A program made the translations under genes and the position numbers. Below the pieces are notes generated by a model. The model did not search any database, had not been told where the DNA came from, and saw only the letters and a list, made by a program, of their open reading frames with translations. A stretch of DNA of 64,000 bases from Paraliobacillus salinarum (GTDB lineage Bacteria > Bacillota > Bacilli > Bacillales > Amphibacillaceae). Of this stretch, positions 1-8,224 are shown in pieces (position 1 is the stretch's first letter; each line of letters begins with the position of its first letter). The stretch is from contig NZ_JACEFA010000008.1 in the NCBI RefSeq assembly GCF_014083865.1, forward strand, positions 45,765 through 109,764. Direction: 5' to 3'.

Positions 1-752
1 AATCCCTTGGTAAGTGAATTGAAATTCAATTGATCTTTTATGCATTCTTGAAGATATACGAATTCACCATCTAAAATAATAAAAATTACCAAAATGTATT
101 TTCGATTACGTTCTAACGTTTTTTTACTAACATCTACCTTTTCAGCCAATCGTTTCATTGGAATTCTTTTTTTCTTAAGGATAAAACTTCTCATTTCCTC
201 ATCGTGATACAGCAAAGATGCTATATTAATTGCATTCTTTCTCGCGTCTTTATGTTTAGGTGAAATTTTTACTAGTTCATTCATCGATAAGTTATAACTT
301 TTAAGCTTTTTATTTAGTAATAAAATTTCTTGTCGACGATTCCAATTATCTTGCTGAACCTGATATGCTCTATTCGCAGCATCGATTTCTAAAGGATTTT
401 CCGTATTTTCTTGTTCTTGTGCTTTATCCAATGACACCACAACTGTTTTCTTGCTTTCTTTTCTAATGTAATCAATCGTTTTTCTCTTTATAACTAAACG
501 TGCAAAAGATAGGAAGGAACTACCTTTTTCTTCCGAGTAACAATTTATAGCTTCATAAAATGCAAACAATCCGATACTAAATTCATCATCTTTTTTTGGA
601 TCGATGTATCTTTTACAAACTTCCGAAACACACTTTGCTATATAAGGTTTATATGCATGCAATAGTTCATTTTGTAATGATCGATTACCTGATTGAATTT
701 GATATACTTTACTTTCAAGAGAATCCACTTCGATAGCTAATTGGTTTCCCAT
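1..752 (-). CDS. sigI: RNA polymerase sigma factor SigI (3' end cut by window edge)
   Basis: About 250 codons are visible from an ATG at 752 and the reading frame is still open at base 3. The B. subtilis SigI is about 251 residues, so only the last few residues are missing. The protein begins MGNQLAIEVDSLESKVYQIQ and carries a sigma-70 region-2-like stretch (YIDPKKDDEFSIGLFAFYEA, then SFLSFARLVIKRKTIDYIR) and a C-terminal helix-turn-helix-like end (MKRLAEKVDVSKKTLERNRK), as in SigI. A GGTGGTGGG ribosome site lies just upstream. SigI directs heat and cell-wall genes and is normally followed by its membrane anti-sigma factor RsgI, which would lie outside the window. Family assignment is firm; promoter control was not identified. 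Confidence 0.9.
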   Translation of the reverse strand, partial: MGNQLAIEVDSLESKVYQIQSGNRSLQNELLHAYKPYIAKCVSEVCKRYIDPKKDDEFSIGLFAFYEAINCYSEEKGSSFLSFARLVIKRKTIDYIRKESKKTVVVSLDKAQEQENTENPLEIDAANRAYQVQQDNWNRRQEILLLNKKLKSYNLSMNELVKISPKHKDARKNAINIASLLYHDEEMRSFILKKKRIPMKRLAEKVDVSKKTLERNRKYILVIFIILDGEFVYLQECIKDQLNFNSLTKG

Positions 753-962
753 TTAACCCACCACCAATTCCAGCCATTTTTTAATTTATTTTTAAAAGAA
801 ATTTGTCTTTTATACACATACATTGTCATATGTTTGTGTATTATCCATCTTACAAGACATGTTAGCGGGATTCTATCACAACAGCTTAACAAATTCTTAA
901 AAAAACATATCATTTTTTAGGTCTTTAGACATATTTTTTGACATGTTTGAAAAAAATCACAT

Positions 963-993
963 AAAAAAAACACATATAAACGTACATGTGTTT
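963..993 (-). terminator. Intrinsic terminator of the trypsin-like protease gene
   Basis: Arms AAACACAT and ATGTGTTT (968-975 with 986-993) form a hairpin followed on the minus strand by a T run (963-970). It lies directly after the protease stop codon. Confidence 0.7.
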
Positions 994-1001
994 GATTGAT
1001 T

Positions 1002-1808
1002 TTATTTATTAATTAATTGGTAATAATAGTCTATTGGTATTGCTAAGCCAACTTTCCCATAATCCTCGTGGTCTAGTGTTGCAAATATGATCCCTATCAC
1101 TTCTTCGTTTTGGATAACCGGACTTCCACTATTCCCTCTGTAGACTGGGGCTTGTAACATAAACACTTCTTGATCCCAATCATCTAACTTAACGGAACCA
1201 ATAATTTCTCCTTCATTCGCAATTCCGTTGAATCTTAAAGGGTTTCCAATAAAATAAATAGATTCTTGCTCATGCCATTTACCGTTATCTGACAATGCTA
1301 AATGGGGTAAGTTTGCTTCATCAACCTTTAAAACAGCTAAATCAACGGAGGGATCTTGGGCAATTACTTCGGCTTCAAATAGTCCCTGTTCTGGAAATGC
1401 AACAGTGATTGTTTGACTACCTTCAATAACATGATGATTCGTAATAATCGTTCCATCTGATGTTACAGAGAAGCCTGTCCCCTTACTATCTTCGGTTTCA
1501 ATAACAACAACTGCTTCCTTATAGGTACGAATCGTTGGATCAGAAGATAATTCGGCTGAAGTTATTAGAAAATCAATCGCAGGTATAGAAAAAGTCTTTG
1601 GCAGAATAGCAATAACATTTAATGATAATGCAATTGCAATCAACCAGAAAATCCACCTTGGAAATCGATGACGCCTCTTTCTTCCATTCGCTTTATCGTT
1701 TTCAGAACTTGATTGCTCTTCCTCTAAAAGCTCTGCAATCTCTTCATCATTCAACGCTTCATATAGGTCATCATCAATGATGTCATTATCGCTATAGTTA
1801 TCTGCCAC
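1002..1808 (-). CDS. Membrane-anchored trypsin-like serine protease (S1C, HtrA-like without PDZ)
   Basis: The 268-residue protein has an acidic cytoplasmic N-terminus (residues 1-42), a basic RKRRHR patch, one membrane span (about 52-70) and an extracellular trypsin fold. The catalytic triad is visible: His in TNHHVIEG (about 126), Asp in PSVDLAVLKV (about 156) and Ser in RGNSGSPVI (about 227). The chain ends soon after the catalytic domain, so there is no PDZ domain as in HtrA/HtrB. I chose GTG at 1808 because AGGGG stands 7 bases before it; a GTG at 1814 is too close to that site. An extended -10 (TGTTAGAAT) lies about 25-35 bases upstream. It is probably a surface-stress protease; the substrate is unknown. 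Confidence 0.85.
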   Translation of the reverse strand: MADNYSDNDIIDDDLYEALNDEEIAELLEEEQSSSENDKANGRKRRHRFPRWIFWLIAIALSLNVIAILPKTFSIPAIDFLITSAELSSDPTIRTYKEAVVVIETEDSKGTGFSVTSDGTIITNHHVIEGSQTITVAFPEQGLFEAEVIAQDPSVDLAVLKVDEANLPHLALSDNGKWHEQESIYFIGNPLRFNGIANEGEIIGSVKLDDWDQEVFMLQAPVYRGNSGSPVIQNEEVIGIIFATLDHEDYGKVGLAIPIDYYYQLINK

Positions 1809-1918
1809 GACCACACCCCTAACATACTTGTTGCACGATCTATTCTAACATAAACAGTATATATAATTATATCGAATGTACACTAATCGATTTTTTCATT
1901 TCCCAGGAAATATTATCA

Positions 1919-1975
1919 CTATCCACTATCTTTCCATTTTTTATTTAAAAATATAAAAAAAGTATTATTTTCCAT
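1919..1975 (-). CDS. Candidate 18-codon peptide ORF (tiny ORF d)
   Basis: ATG at 1975 is preceded by a perfect AGGAGG (1981-1987 on the reverse strand) at good spacing. It encodes MENNTFFIFLNKKWKDSG and ends in TAG. The ribosome site lies immediately downstream of the stop of the 45-codon ORF, as in a coupled operon. I recognise no family. Support is only the ribosome site and tandem arrangement, so it may be a chance ORF or a remnant. Confidence 0.3.
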   Translation of the reverse strand: MENNTFFIFLNKKWKDSG

Positions 1976-1989
1976 TTTTATCCTCCTGT

Positions 1990-2127
1990 TTATTTTTTGC
2001 AAATGATTACAATGATTTGTTCTACACATATGTTATTTTTCTTCTCGATTAAACAAATGAATCTATATTTTCCGAATAAACACGTATAAATAAATTTTAT
2101 TTTCTTTTGAATTAATTTATATGGCAC
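1990..2127 (-). CDS. Candidate 45-codon basic peptide ORF (tiny ORF c)
   Basis: A GTG at 2127 follows AGTAGGTGA with 4-5 bases spacing. The 45-residue product starts MPYKLIQKKIKFIYTCLFGK and is strongly basic, with four cysteines (TCLF, ICLI, NICV, IICKK). It starts about 30 bases after the stop of ORF b and ends next to the ribosome site of ORF d. I recognise no family. The high A+T content makes chance coding possible. Confidence 0.3.
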   Translation of the reverse strand: MPYKLIQKKIKFIYTCLFGKYRFICLIEKKNNICVEQIIVIICKK

Positions 2128-2157
2128 TAGTTCACCTACTCTATTTATATTTCACCT

Positions 2158-2214
2158 TCAACCACCATCACCTTTTATCTTTCCGCCTTGTTGAATAAAG
2201 TTAAATCTAAACAT
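2158..2214 (-). CDS. Candidate 18-codon peptide ORF (tiny ORF b)
   Basis: ATG at 2214 is preceded by AAAGGAG at 9 bases and encodes MFRFNFIQQGGKIKGDGG, ending in TGA. A TATAAT box lies about 32 bases upstream with an inverted repeat beside it. It is the first of three closely spaced tiny ORFs (b, c, d). The function is unknown; a signal peptide or leader peptide is possible but is inference only. Confidence 0.35.
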   Translation of the reverse strand: MFRFNFIQQGGKIKGDGG

Positions 2215-2245
2215 ATAAAACAACTCCTTTCTGTTCAAAATATTT

Positions 2246-2270
2246 ATTATAATCCAGTGATTAAACTGGA
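2246..2270 (-). promoter_or_regulatory. Possible promoter and operator for tiny ORFs b-d
   Basis: A perfect -10 TATAAT (2246-2251, minus strand) is flanked upstream by the inverted repeat TCCAGT-N6-ACTGGA (2253-2270) in the -10/-35 spacer. No good -35 hexamer is visible, so activator dependence or a chance match are both possible. Confidence 0.35.
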
Positions 2271-2309
2271 GAATAAACTGCTATAAATCTTGTTCAAACA
2301 TTTTTAAAT

Positions 2310-2345
2310 AAAACAAAAAAACGCATACATCCGGGGACGTATACG
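2310..2345 (-). terminator. Intrinsic terminator of the 25-codon gene
   Basis: A hairpin of about 10 bp with two G-U pairs (2322-2345) is followed on the minus strand by a long T-rich tract (2310-2321). It closes the transcript that starts near 2517. Confidence 0.75.
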
Positions 2346-2412
2346 TTCATTATCATTAAAAATATACAAGTCACGGAACCACATGCGTAACTATCACTGA
2401 TACAAAAATAAA

Positions 2413-2490
2413 TTAGTAATTGAAAAATTTGATCGCAGAAGTCACGCTACATATTAAGTTAGTTACTACTTTATTTCCCGAGTTTCTCAT
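2413..2490 (-). CDS. Small peptide gene, 25 codons, with full expression signals
   Basis: ATG at 2490 follows AAAAGGAGGTC with ideal spacing. The product begins MRNSGNKVVTNLICSV and ends AIKFFNY, 25 residues with one cysteine and an amphipathic middle. Upstream is a consensus sigma-A promoter (TTGACG-17-TATAAT) and downstream an intrinsic terminator, so the unit is a self-contained transcript of roughly 210 bases. I recognise no family. It could be a secreted or signalling peptide, a membrane-active toxin-like peptide, or a small RNA with an internal ORF. The strong signals make expression likely; the function is unknown. Confidence 0.6.
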   Translation of the reverse strand: MRNSGNKVVTNLICSVTSAIKFFNY

Positions 2491-2522
2491 TGTCGTGACC
2501 TCCTTTTTTTATAGTCTTTTAC

Positions 2523-2551
2523 ATTATATCTCTATATTTTCCATGCGTCAA
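2523..2551 (-). promoter_or_regulatory. Consensus sigma-A promoter of the 25-codon gene
   Basis: On the minus strand, -35 TTGACG (2546-2551), a 17-base spacer and -10 TATAAT (2523-2528). Transcription would start about 25 bases before the ATG at 2490. Confidence 0.85.
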
Positions 2552-2655
2552 TTAACTTTCTAAAAATTCAAAAAGAATACGTTTGTTAAGAAAAAATACT
2601 TGATAAAATGATACATTTTCGTCTAACATAATATTATGAAAGGGGATGGGGTTGT

Positions 2656-3204
2656 ATGTTATTAGAGGAGATATTACAGTTTAACCATAAGTTCGTAGAG
2701 AATGAAGAGTATAAACCTTATGAAACAGATGTTATTCCAAATAAGCGTGCTGTTATCTTTACTTGCATGGACACACGTTTGGTTGAACTTTTACCGAAGG
2801 CATTGAATTTAAAAAATGGTGAGGTTAAAGTTGTAAAAAATGCTGGGGCGATATTAACCAATCAACATGATAGTGTGATGAAAGCAATTCTTATTGCTTT
2901 GCATGCACTTCAAGCTGAAGAAGTTTATGTTATTGCACATCATAACTGTGGTATGAATCACTTAGACACAGAAAATCTGATTGAGCGAATGAAAATACAA
3001 GGAATTACAGATGAACAATTAAATCAGTTTGATTCAAACGCAGAAGACTGGTTAAAAGGGTTTGAATCTGTTGAAGACTCAGTAAAACATTCGGTCTCAG
3101 TCATTGAGAATCACCCATTAGTTCCTGATGACATTCCTGTTCATGGATTAGTTATCGATCCACATACCGGTAAATTAGATTTAGTCATCAATGGATATAG
3201 CTAA
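2656..3204 (+). CDS. Beta-class carbonic anhydrase
   Basis: The 182-residue protein interconverts CO2 and bicarbonate in the cytoplasm. The family motifs are present: TCMDTRL (Cys37, Asp39, Arg41) and AHHNCGM (His95, Cys98), giving the Cys-His-Cys zinc site and the Asp-Arg catalytic pair. It resembles the short YvdA-type enzymes of Bacilli. ATG at 2656 follows GGGGATGGGG. The gene stands alone, facing away from the minus-strand genes on the left and towards those on the right, and ends at a strong bidirectional terminator. Confidence 0.92.
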   Translation: MLLEEILQFNHKFVENEEYKPYETDVIPNKRAVIFTCMDTRLVELLPKALNLKNGEVKVVKNAGAILTNQHDSVMKAILIALHALQAEEVYVIAHHNCGMNHLDTENLIERMKIQGITDEQLNQFDSNAEDWLKGFESVEDSVKHSVSVIENHPLVPDDIPVHGLVIDPHTGKLDLVINGYS

Positions 3205-3236
3205 AAAGATGGAGCATCATACTGCTCCATCTTTTT
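3205..3236. terminator. Bidirectional terminator between carbonic anhydrase and the zinc-ribbon gene
   Basis: A 12-bp perfect stem (AAAGATGGAGCA with TGCTCCATCTTT) with a short loop and T runs on both strands serves the convergent neighbours. Confidence 0.85.
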
Positions 3237-3565
3237 TATTTAGGTACTTTTTTTTCATATAAGAAAAATGATGTCATATGAATCATCACATTATATAAAG
3301 ATATAACTCCAATTAACTCTCCACCTAAACCTAAGGAATCTGTTAACAAAAACCAAAGGGCTAAGCTTAACAAGATAATAAATCGAATGTTTCCTACCAT
3401 ACCATTTAACGGAGTCCAAAAACTCCAAATTGTTTTCGTTTCTTGCTCTACTTTTTGATAGCAAACGTAATGGTAAGGTCGAATTCGAAACAAATTACTT
3501 ACAGTTACTAATTGATCTCTTTTTTCGATTGGTTTTTTGCAATATGGACAGATAACCATCTTCAT
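3236..3565 (-). CDS. Small membrane protein with N-terminal zinc ribbon
   Basis: The 109-residue protein starts MKMVICPYCKKPI and has a CxxC pair (CPYC), followed by YHYVCYQ as a likely second half of a zinc site. Two hydrophobic segments follow (about 58-74 and 80-102). ATG at 3565 has a GGAG ribosome site. It sits just downstream of murG and could be co-transcribed with it. The function is unknown; similar zinc-ribbon membrane proteins are common in Bacilli. Confidence 0.7.
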   Translation of the reverse strand: MKMVICPYCKKPIEKRDQLVTVSNLFRIRPYHYVCYQKVEQETKTIWSFWTPLNGMVGNIRFIILLSLALWFLLTDSLGLGGELIGVISLYNVMIHMTSFFLYEKKVPK

Positions 3566-3576
3566 CTCTTAACTCC

Positions 3577-4653
3577 TTAATTATGCTTTGCAGTAGTTTT
3601 AATAATTTTAATTACTTCTTCTTTTGCCTCAACACTTTTATAATTGTTCATATTTTCTTTTAATGTGGCAGATGCAGCGCGTAAGTCATCTAACGACTTG
3701 ACCAATGATTCACCAGTTAAATTCTCTTCTTCTAGAACATGTGCATACCCTTGTTTTTTAAATGAATTCGCATTTAAAATCTGATCTCCACGACTTGCCT
3801 TTTTAGACAATGGAATTAATAGCATCGGTTTTTTTAATGCTAAAAACTCAAAAATTGCATTTGCTCCTGCACGAGATAAGACATAATCAGTCGCGTGTAA
3901 CAGATCAGAGAGCCCATCACTGACATATTCAAATTGCGCATATCCTTTTTGATTGATTGATGGCTCCAAATTATTTTTTCCACAAATATGAATGATTTCA
4001 AATTGTTCAAGCAACTGGTCTAACTGATCTCTGACCGCTTGATTAATTCTTTGTGCACCTGCACTTCCACCCATAATTAGCAGGACAGGCTTCTCTCCTG
4101 GCAAATTCGCATCTGCTAAACCTTTTTGTTTGTCTCCATGAAACAATTCACTACGAACTACTGCACCAATCCATTTTCCTTTGTTATCTGAAATTGATTC
4201 TAACGTCTCTGGAAAAGTAGCTAATACTTTTTTGGCAAAAGGCATTGCAAGCTTATTTGCCAAACCAGGTGTCATATCTGATTCATGTATTACTGCTGGT
4301 ATTCCTCGCATGCGAGCAGCAATTAAAACCGGTACAGAAACAAAGCCACCTTTTGAAAAGACGACTTGGGGCTTTAGTTTTCCTAAAAGGCGAAACGATT
4401 GAGCGATACCTTTCATCACCTTAAATGGATCCTTGAAATTCTCTTTAGCCATATACCGTCTCAATTTACCAGTGGAGACTGAATGATAAGTAACTTCGGA
4501 AATAGGCTCAATTAGTTCTCGTTCTATTCCGTTTTTCGATCCAATATAGTCAATTTTCCATCCTTCATTTATAAAGGTGGGGATAATAGCCAAATTAACC
4601 ATCACATGACCAGCTGTTCCCCCACCTGTTAAAACAATACGTTTTTTACTCAT
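3577..4653 (-). CDS. murG: MurG-type UDP-GlcNAc:lipid I N-acetylglucosaminyltransferase (stand-alone copy)
   Basis: The 358-residue GT28 glycosyltransferase adds GlcNAc to lipid I to form lipid II at the cytoplasmic membrane face. It shows the N-terminal glycine-rich loop GGGTAGHV, VVFSKGGFVSVPV, a donor-site GGSAGAQRIN and RAGANAIFEFLAL. The ATG at 4653 follows AGAGG; a longer frame from 4677 lacks a ribosome site. The gene is not in a division and cell-wall (dcw) cluster. It resembles the second MurG (MurG2) found alone in several Bacilli, so the strain may carry another copy. The first loop reads TAGHVMVN where typical MurG has TGGHV with P and A following. Confidence 0.88.
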   Translation of the reverse strand: MSKKRIVLTGGGTAGHVMVNLAIIPTFINEGWKIDYIGSKNGIERELIEPISEVTYHSVSTGKLRRYMAKENFKDPFKVMKGIAQSFRLLGKLKPQVVFSKGGFVSVPVLIAARMRGIPAVIHESDMTPGLANKLAMPFAKKVLATFPETLESISDNKGKWIGAVVRSELFHGDKQKGLADANLPGEKPVLLIMGGSAGAQRINQAVRDQLDQLLEQFEIIHICGKNNLEPSINQKGYAQFEYVSDGLSDLLHATDYVLSRAGANAIFEFLALKKPMLLIPLSKKASRGDQILNANSFKKQGYAHVLEEENLTGESLVKSLDDLRAASATLKENMNNYKSVEAKEEVIKIIKTTAKHN

Positions 4654-4756
4654 GGTATTTAATCCTCTCTTATGCACAACGCTTATTTCTCATAAAGAAA
4701 ATTTTAGCATAGTTAAGCTTGCTTTTGAACTAAATCCTATTCAGATTAGCTTGATT

Positions 4757-5236
4757 TTATGTTTGTTGTGCAATTTTAATTAAATCTTGTTTAGAAACCT
4801 GTTTTTCATGCATTGATGGACGGAAAGTCATTACATACGACACGTTATCTTTTATCCAAAATAATGATTTAGCAAATTGATTATCCATGTATTTTCCTTT
4901 TGTTTGCTTATCAATCTGAACTTCTTCATTATTTTCTGGAAACTGAAACTTACCTTCCGTTGCTTGAAAGGTGAGTACGTCATTATCTTTAGAATAGAAA
5001 CTAACATCCATCGCCTCATTATCCGTTCCCTCCAAGTTGAATTGATCCGTAACAATTAATTCTACTTTAATTGGTAAAAAGGATGGAATTGTAGGGTGAA
5101 ATGTTAATTGATTAAGTAAAGCTTTCACTTCTGACTGATCATAACGATAAAATCCCTCTGGAAGATTCCCTTGTTGCGCACAACCCACTAATGTGAACAA
5201 GATTAAGCTAGCTATTATTATTTGATATCGTTTCAT
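4757..5236 (-). CDS. Hypothetical lipoprotein
   Basis: The 159-residue protein has a signal peptide ending in the lipobox LVGC (Cys about 19), so it is lipid-anchored outside the membrane. The mature part is about 140 residues of mixed strands without a motif I recognise. ATG at 5236 is preferred because AGGAGG lies 7 bases upstream; the TTG one codon earlier is too close. It lies upstream of murG on the same strand with an 80-base gap that has no clear terminator. Confidence 0.75.
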   Translation of the reverse strand: MKRYQIIIASLILFTLVGCAQQGNLPEGFYRYDQSEVKALLNQLTFHPTIPSFLPIKVELIVTDQFNLEGTDNEAMDVSFYSKDNDVLTFQATEGKFQFPENNEEVQIDKQTKGKYMDNQFAKSLFWIKDNVSYVMTFRPSMHEKQVSKQDLIKIAQQT

Positions 5237-5320
5237 CAAGGTTCCTCCTAATAAACTTATGCCGCATTTCTCATGGTGTATACTTCATAGACGATTTTAT
5301 TAGAAGATTCGTTTCAAAAA

Positions 5321-5356
5321 AAGACTTTTCTGTCGGCTTAATAACAGAAAAGTCTT
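5321..5356 (-). terminator. Terminator after the M20 amidohydrolase
   Basis: The stem AAGACTTTTCTGT / ACAGAAAAGTCTT (13 bp) is followed on the minus strand by a short T-rich stretch. It closes the opuC-amidohydrolase unit. Confidence 0.8.
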
Positions 5357-5365
5357 TTATATGAG

Positions 5366-6541
5366 TTATACGTTTAAAAAATCAATCGTAGCTGCGGCAA
5401 GTACTTTAGCACCATTTCGAAGAGCTTCTTCATCAATATCAAATTTAGGATGGTGATATGGATATGTAAATCCTTTTAATTCATTTGCCGAACCTGTAAA
5501 GAAATAAGTGCCAGGTATTTCTTTCGTGAAATATGAAAAATCTTCAGCACCCATATTAGGTTGCATCTGTTTGATATTCTCTTCAGGAATGACATCTTTT
5601 GCTGCATTAATTAATAATTGATTCATATTTTTATCATTTTTTGTTGCTGGATATCCAAATTGATAATTGATTTTACAACTTGCACCAAAAGCTTTACAAG
5701 TATGTTCAGTTATCTGTTTCACCCATTTTGCAACATCATAACGAACTTCTTCATCAAATGTTCGAACTGTTCCCTCTAATCGACCTTCGCCTGATATAAC
5801 ATTTGCGACTTGCCCAGCTTGAAATGCACCAATTGTTAAAACAGCTGATTTCAATGGATCTACCTTTCTACTAATCACTTGATGTAAATTACTGATTAAT
5901 TGTGCACCAATTGCAACAACATCTGTTGTATCTTGCGGGAATGCTCCATGTCCACCCATTCCATTGATTATAATCTCAAAATCATCTGCTGCTCCTAAAA
6001 TGTATTCATCACTATGCCAAATATGTCCTACTGGAAGATAATTTTCCATATGCGTAGCAAAAATAGCATCCACACCTTTTAACGCACCAGCTTCTATCAT
6101 GGACTTAGCTCCACCCGGATCCTCCTCTTCTGCATGTTGATGAATAAATACAATATTTCCTGATATTTTATCTTTATTTTTAAAAAATGCTTTCGCTAAT
6201 CCAAGTGCAATTGCTGTGTGCGCATCATGTCCACAAGCATGCATCACACCGGGATTTTTTGATTTATATGTCACATCATTTTCTTCAGTTATTGGCAATG
6301 CATCAAAATCAGCACGAATAGCAACGGTTTTTCCTGGTTTTTCCCCGCGTAATGTTGCGACTACACCATTACCACCGACACCAGTTTGAACTTCCAATCC
6401 TAATTCACGTTGATAAGCTGCTATTTTTTTCGCTGTATTTATTTCTTTAAATGATAATTCTGGGTACATATGAAACTCTCGACGCAACTGAACCATCTCA
6501 TCATATAAGTCATCAATTTCATGAAATATTTCTTTTTTCAT
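5366..6541 (-). CDS. M20D family metal-dependent amidohydrolase
   Basis: The 391-residue protein is of the HipO/AmaA/N-acetyl-diaminopimelate deacetylase type, cleaving an amide from an N-acylated amino acid in the cytoplasm. Metal-binding motifs are present: MHACGHDAHTA (about 102), HQHAEEEDPGG (about 134) and the His in YHHPKF near the C-terminus. GMGGHGAFPQ marks the dimerisation domain. ATG at 6541 has an AAAGGAG site. It follows the last opuC gene by about 85 bases on the same strand without a clear terminator, so co-transcription is likely. The substrate cannot be told from the sequence; an N-acylated osmolyte or amino acid is inference from context. Confidence 0.85.
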   Translation of the reverse strand: MKKEIFHEIDDLYDEMVQLRREFHMYPELSFKEINTAKKIAAYQRELGLEVQTGVGGNGVVATLRGEKPGKTVAIRADFDALPITEENDVTYKSKNPGVMHACGHDAHTAIALGLAKAFFKNKDKISGNIVFIHQHAEEEDPGGAKSMIEAGALKGVDAIFATHMENYLPVGHIWHSDEYILGAADDFEIIINGMGGHGAFPQDTTDVVAIGAQLISNLHQVISRKVDPLKSAVLTIGAFQAGQVANVISGEGRLEGTVRTFDEEVRYDVAKWVKQITEHTCKAFGASCKINYQFGYPATKNDKNMNQLLINAAKDVIPEENIKQMQPNMGAEDFSYFTKEIPGTYFFTGSANELKGFTYPYHHPKFDIDEEALRNGAKVLAAATIDFLNV

Positions 6542-6627
6542 TCTCTCACTCCTTTGCCTTCCTTTAACAAATTTTCGAAAAAATAGCCTCCAGCACTAAA
6601 TAGTGAAGAAAGCTACATATGATTTAG

Positions 6628-7269
6628 TTAAGCAATTCTATTTTTTGTTTTTTTCTCAATTTTACCTAATATTACATCTGCTATAACGGCAAGGGCCGCT
6701 GCCGGAATTGCACCAGCATATATTTTAATTTCCGATTGTAAACTTATTCCCGAGATAATCTCTTTACCGAAACCACCCGCACCAATATACGGTCCTATAC
6801 ATGCAACAGCTACAGCAATGACTGATGCAACACGTAAACCAGCCATTAAAAAGGGAATAGATAGCGGAAACTGTACTTTCATCAGTAATTGGATTGGTGT
6901 CATTCCAATACCTTTGCCTGCTTCCAACACACCAGGATCTACTTCTTTTAACCCTACATATGTGTTTCTGACAATTGGAAGTAATGAGTAAAAAAACAAT
7001 CCAACAACCATCGTTTGAAAGCCTAATCCTAAATAAATCAGTAAAATGGCCAACATTGCTAAGCTTGGGATTAATTGCAGAATATTGGTTAATGACAAGA
7101 TAATTGGAGCAACTCTTTCAAATTTTGCAGCAATAATCCCTAGAGGAATACCTACAACAAGCGATAAACCAATAGCATACAAAACCATTAGTACATGTTC
7201 GATACCCAATGCTAATAAGTTAGATGAATTATCGATCATATATTGACCTAATTCCATAATAAAATTCAT
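6628..7269 (-). CDS. opuCD: Osmoprotectant ABC importer, permease (OpuCD-like)
   Basis: The 213-residue membrane protein has about five spans and the BPD-type EAA loop (VLEAGKGIGMTPIQLLMKVQFPLSIP). It is the second permease of a quaternary-amine importer and is the last of the four opuC genes. The spacing to the binding-protein gene is 25 bases. The related first permease is at 8225-8869. Confidence 0.9.
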   Translation of the reverse strand: MNFIMELGQYMIDNSSNLLALGIEHVLMVLYAIGLSLVVGIPLGIIAAKFERVAPIILSLTNILQLIPSLAMLAILLIYLGLGFQTMVVGLFFYSLLPIVRNTYVGLKEVDPGVLEAGKGIGMTPIQLLMKVQFPLSIPFLMAGLRVASVIAVAVACIGPYIGAGGFGKEIISGISLQSEIKIYAGAIPAAALAVIADVILGKIEKKTKNRIA

Positions 7270-7294
7270 GTTGTATCATTCCTTTTATTTTTAT

Positions 7295-8206
7295 TTAATC
7301 TAATAATCCCTTTTCTGTAAGAAATTCTACTGCAACCTCTCTCGCGTCTCTTCCATTAATATCCACTTCATGAATTAACTTTGTCATTTCCTCTGTGTTA
7401 ACAAGTCCAACAATTGTATCTAAAATTTCACTTACCTCTGGATAATTTTCTACAACTTCATTTCTTGCTACAAGTGAAGCGTCATAAGGAGGAAAGAAAC
7501 TCTTGTCATCCTCTAGCACTTTCAAATCATTCTCGATTATTTGCGGATCGACAGTATAAGCTGTAATAACATCTAACTCTCCGCCTGCAATTCCTTCATA
7601 CATTAGGGATACTTCCATTCCTCTAACATCGCCAAAAGAAAAATCATACTTTTCTTGAAATGCCGCATATCCATCATTCTTGCGTTCAACCCAAGCTGAA
7701 TCCGTTCCAATTGCTAAATCTGATGCATATGGTGCTAAGTCTGAAATCGTTTCTATATTATTTTTCTCAGCAAAATCAGCCTTAATTGCAATTGCATATT
7801 CATTTCTAAAACCAATAGAATCATACCAATTCATATCATATTGGTCGCCAAAAAGTTTTTGAGCCTGTTTTATTGTCTTATCTGCGTCTGTTGAATATTC
7901 AACTTCATCATCATCAAAGTGATTGTTGTATACCTCACCAGAATATAATGTTGCAAAATCAAACTCGCCACGGTCAATAGCAGCAATAATTTGCGGGCTT
8001 GCTTGAATATCTTCTGTTAAATTAACTTCATGATCCGTCTGATCTTCAACCAATGCTTTTACCATTTGTCCCATAATCTTTGGATCTGTATATGTTTGCG
8101 CTCCATATTCTAAGACATCTCCACCATCAGCTGATTTTTCATCTCCACATGCTGCAATAAAAGTTAGTAACAGTGATAACATACTTATTAATAAAATTTT
8201 CTTCAT
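7295..8206 (-). CDS. opuCC: Osmoprotectant ABC importer, substrate-binding lipoprotein (OpuCC-like)
   Basis: The 303-residue lipoprotein has a signal peptide with an AACG lipobox (Cys20) followed by a type II periplasmic-binding fold of the OpuAC/glycine-betaine family (YGAQTYTDPKIMGQMVKALVED, then ITAYTVDPQIIENDLKVLEDD). It captures choline, carnitine or betaine-type solutes outside the membrane. It lies between the two permease genes, the usual opuCA-CB-CC-CD order. Ligand choice within the family is not determined. Confidence 0.9.
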   Translation of the reverse strand: MKKILLISMLSLLLTFIAACGDEKSADGGDVLEYGAQTYTDPKIMGQMVKALVEDQTDHEVNLTEDIQASPQIIAAIDRGEFDFATLYSGEVYNNHFDDDEVEYSTDADKTIKQAQKLFGDQYDMNWYDSIGFRNEYAIAIKADFAEKNNIETISDLAPYASDLAIGTDSAWVERKNDGYAAFQEKYDFSFGDVRGMEVSLMYEGIAGGELDVITAYTVDPQIIENDLKVLEDDKSFFPPYDASLVARNEVVENYPEVSEILDTIVGLVNTEEMTKLIHEVDINGRDAREVAVEFLTEKGLLD

Positions 8207-8224
8207 TGTATTATGTCTCCTTTT

